Shown in pieces: positions 61,842-64,000 of a stretch of 64,000 nucleotides of DNA. A model generated the notes under the pieces. That model worked only from the letters and a program-made list of their open reading frames with translations. It ran no database searches and had not been told where the DNA came from. This stretch comes from Trichoplax sp. H2 (taxonomy: Eukaryota > Placozoa > Uniplacotomia > Trichoplacea), in NCBI GenBank assembly GCA_003344405.1, contig NOWV01000198.1:1-64000 (forward strand), in the 5' to 3' direction. Each line of letters opens with the position of its first letter. Position 1 is the first letter of the stretch. A program made the translations under genes and the position numbers.

Positions 61842-63898
61842 ATGGAGAACCTACAACGAAATATAGCGTCCTATTATCGATCGAAAGATCCTATTAGAAA
61901 TTTAAAAATTAGGTTAACATCCTACATGTAGAATAGAATTCGTCCTTTGTATAGCTCAAATGTGATAATAAACTTATCCAATATAATATCATTGATGATA
62001 ACTTGGATCCGTTTCCCGAATCATGAATGAGTGGCGCTTAGCATACTGGATCGACATAATTGAAATTTAGCAGATAGAGAGTTAATGTTTTAACTCTTTA
62101 TTTTTATGTATTCTATTTAGAGTCACATTGAAGAAGGTTACAGCGGCCAGCGTAGTGCCGACCTTCGCCCATGAAAACAAAAAGCCAAGTGATCAGATTG
62201 AAATGCAAACAATAAAGAAGGAAGATGAAAGTATGGAATTGACGTAGATATCGATTACGTATTAAACTTTTGCTTTCACTGTTTTTGAATACATAAAATA
62301 AGACAGCAATATTTCCACGATATGGCATTTGTTTAAGAACTCTTATAAAATATAATGATTATATCGTATTTCAATTTCTGTTATAGAAACTGAGAATAAA
62401 GCCGAGGAATGTGTTATTGGATGGCAAGAGAAACTGTATTGTAAGGTAAACTGAACGCCACATCATATAACTTTTTAATAAGATAAAAATATCGAACGGA
62501 TAATGTTCATGGGTAATGGTATCGCTGAAATAAGTTATCAGCTAATGTTAAATCTCATTTAGAGGGAAACAGATTATTATGCTGATTCGGAAAACTGTAA
62601 TAGCGTCCTGGATCACCTTTATCATAAGGAAGTTCTGTCGGTTAGGTAAGATATAACAGATTTTTCTCCATAAATTGATTAATCATTATTACTGAGCGTT
62701 AAATTGTTAAAATGAGTTCTAATCCACTCTAAAGTAACGCTTTAAATTGATCAACGTTAGAAATAGCAGGACAAACAAAAGGTTGTTTAGTTATGTGGAT
62801 CATGATAATTTTGCCGATGATGAGAATGTAAGTCAACTGATTCGATATAGGATAGAAATTTAATAGTAGAGCTCTTTAACTCTTACTAATGGAGTAATGG
62901 AGTCATATGACATAAGCATGAGTTATGCTTCTAACTTGCAATGCACCTTTTACTTGAATTGAACTCAAGTTTACAGACCGTACTTCGATAGCTTGGATTA
63001 CTAATAATAGCAATTGCTGAATATTTATTACTATATTTTTTGTAGAACGACGATGATGAAACAATCTATGTCACTCCTGTTGCGAAACGCATTTCTAATT
63101 TAAGAAGAAGACGCTTAGCTAATAAATCAATGGGAGATAGAGCGTAAGAGATGACTATAAATACGAAAACCAAATTTTTTTAATTAAAAAAACTCTATCT
63201 AATGCAGTAATTCCTACGAATAAATATTAGAGACAAAGACGGCAACAAAGTGGCATTGCAGTTCAAGAACCCTATAAGCGACGATTCCTCTCGCACCTTA
63301 TCTAAATTAATTGTTCCAGAGCAAAGCATGTTCATAATGGCAGATTTAAGCAATGACGATAGGTTGCAAAGATAATTTATTATTGCCGTATACACATAAC
63401 CTTTGATTTACTGAGCATAATATTTTTTATTTATAAATAAATCAGAGAGCCAACTAAAGAGGACGAATACGTGCTATGTTCTGTTACGGTAATGAATTGG
63501 TAACTCTCTTTCTTCAAATACTTGTTTCACTATTAACGTTATTATTTGCCGCATATAGATTAATAGTAATGGATTAATTTCAATTAAACCGGATTTTAAT
63601 ACGTCAAATTCCTCATATCGTATAGTTACTAAATCAGAATATCAAGGTATTGTTGATGAAACATTATGTTTAATAATACTAATCGATTGAAAAATTCTCA
63701 AGCGTGTGATTGTCATTTTCCGCAGAGGTTTATGAATATCGTTTAGAACATTGTAGCAAACCAATGTCTAAAGTAGAAGAAGATAGGGAAAAGAAGGCAC
63801 TTAAAGAGGTTGTTAGCTCTCCACATATTAAACCAGATATGATATTGTATTCCTCATATATCAATGACTACATTATACCAATCTCATTCGTAGCTTGA
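61842..63898 (+). CDS. Predicted 305-residue protein of unknown family, 10 exons
   Basis: Exons: 61842-61912, 62121-62230, 62387-62445, 62563-62645, 62767-62827, 63046-63143, 63231-63362, 63446-63488, 63559-63646, 63726-63898. Every junction has AG/GT signals and the phases agree throughout, which strongly supports a real gene. The N-terminus (MENLQRNIASYYRSKDPIRN) is basic. A long charged middle follows (QTIKKEDEKTENKAEE, ENNDDDETIYVTPVAKRISN, then LRRRRLANKSMGDRA). The next part (DKDGNKVALQFKNP to EDEYVLCSVT) could be a small beta-rich domain, perhaps ubiquitin/SUMO-like as in NFATC2IP, but this is only a faint impression. The charged, low-complexity composition suggests a nuclear protein. 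The last exon ends at a TGA at 63896-63898, but the gene could splice onward past the window. Confidence 0.65.
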
Positions 63899-64000
63899 AT
63901 TTTAATCTGATATATCAGATTTTAAATACTAAGACCTTGCACCTATTTAGTTATATCAAAGGCACGGGGCTTATCAAGCAAGTCTAATCGGTACAGAATT

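Overview
The window looks like the end of a chromosome from an early-branching animal, most likely a placozoan (Trichoplax type). It begins with about 44 tandem copies of the CCCTAA telomere repeat, the DNA is AT-rich, and the genes are typical metazoan genes split by many short GT-AG introns. I rebuilt exons by eye, checking reading phase across junctions. Gene names rest on remembered family motifs and domain order, not on a database search.

Layout, telomere inward: TADA2A (minus, 18 exons) starts only 1.2 kb from the telomere. It faces a kinesin-10 gene (KIF22, plus) across a 1 kb intergenic region full of GTACTGTAC palindromes. A 3 kb stretch of diverged tandem duplications follows, then a DHHC palmitoyltransferase of the ZDHHC5/8 type (minus) and the histone H3.3 chaperone HIRA (plus, 18.0-26.1 kb). 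From 26 to 46 kb the window is gene-poor. It holds two intronless, paralogous, apparently GPI-anchored M14 carboxypeptidases separated and followed by several independent arrays of decayed tandem repeats and a fold-back element. From 46 to 64 kb it is gene-dense again: an LRRC74-like LRR/EF-hand protein (minus), the checkpoint clamp subunit RAD9 (minus), CCDC86/Cgr1 (plus), an unrecognised intronless 362-residue protein (minus), TXNDC17 (plus), an unrecognised 122-residue protein (minus) and an unrecognised 305-residue protein (plus).

Most identified genes are nuclear housekeeping functions: chromatin (TADA2A, HIRA), chromosome movement (KIF22), DNA damage signalling (RAD9) and ribosome biogenesis (CCDC86). 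They do not form a pathway, and I see no operon-like logic beyond several head-to-head pairs. The most interesting signal is non-coding. The self-complementary 9-mer GTAC(A/T)GTAC occurs in dense clusters or single copies just upstream of many of the housekeeping genes, and I did not see it in the carboxypeptidase/repeat region. It could be a lineage-specific core promoter element or a mobile palindromic repeat that settles in promoters.
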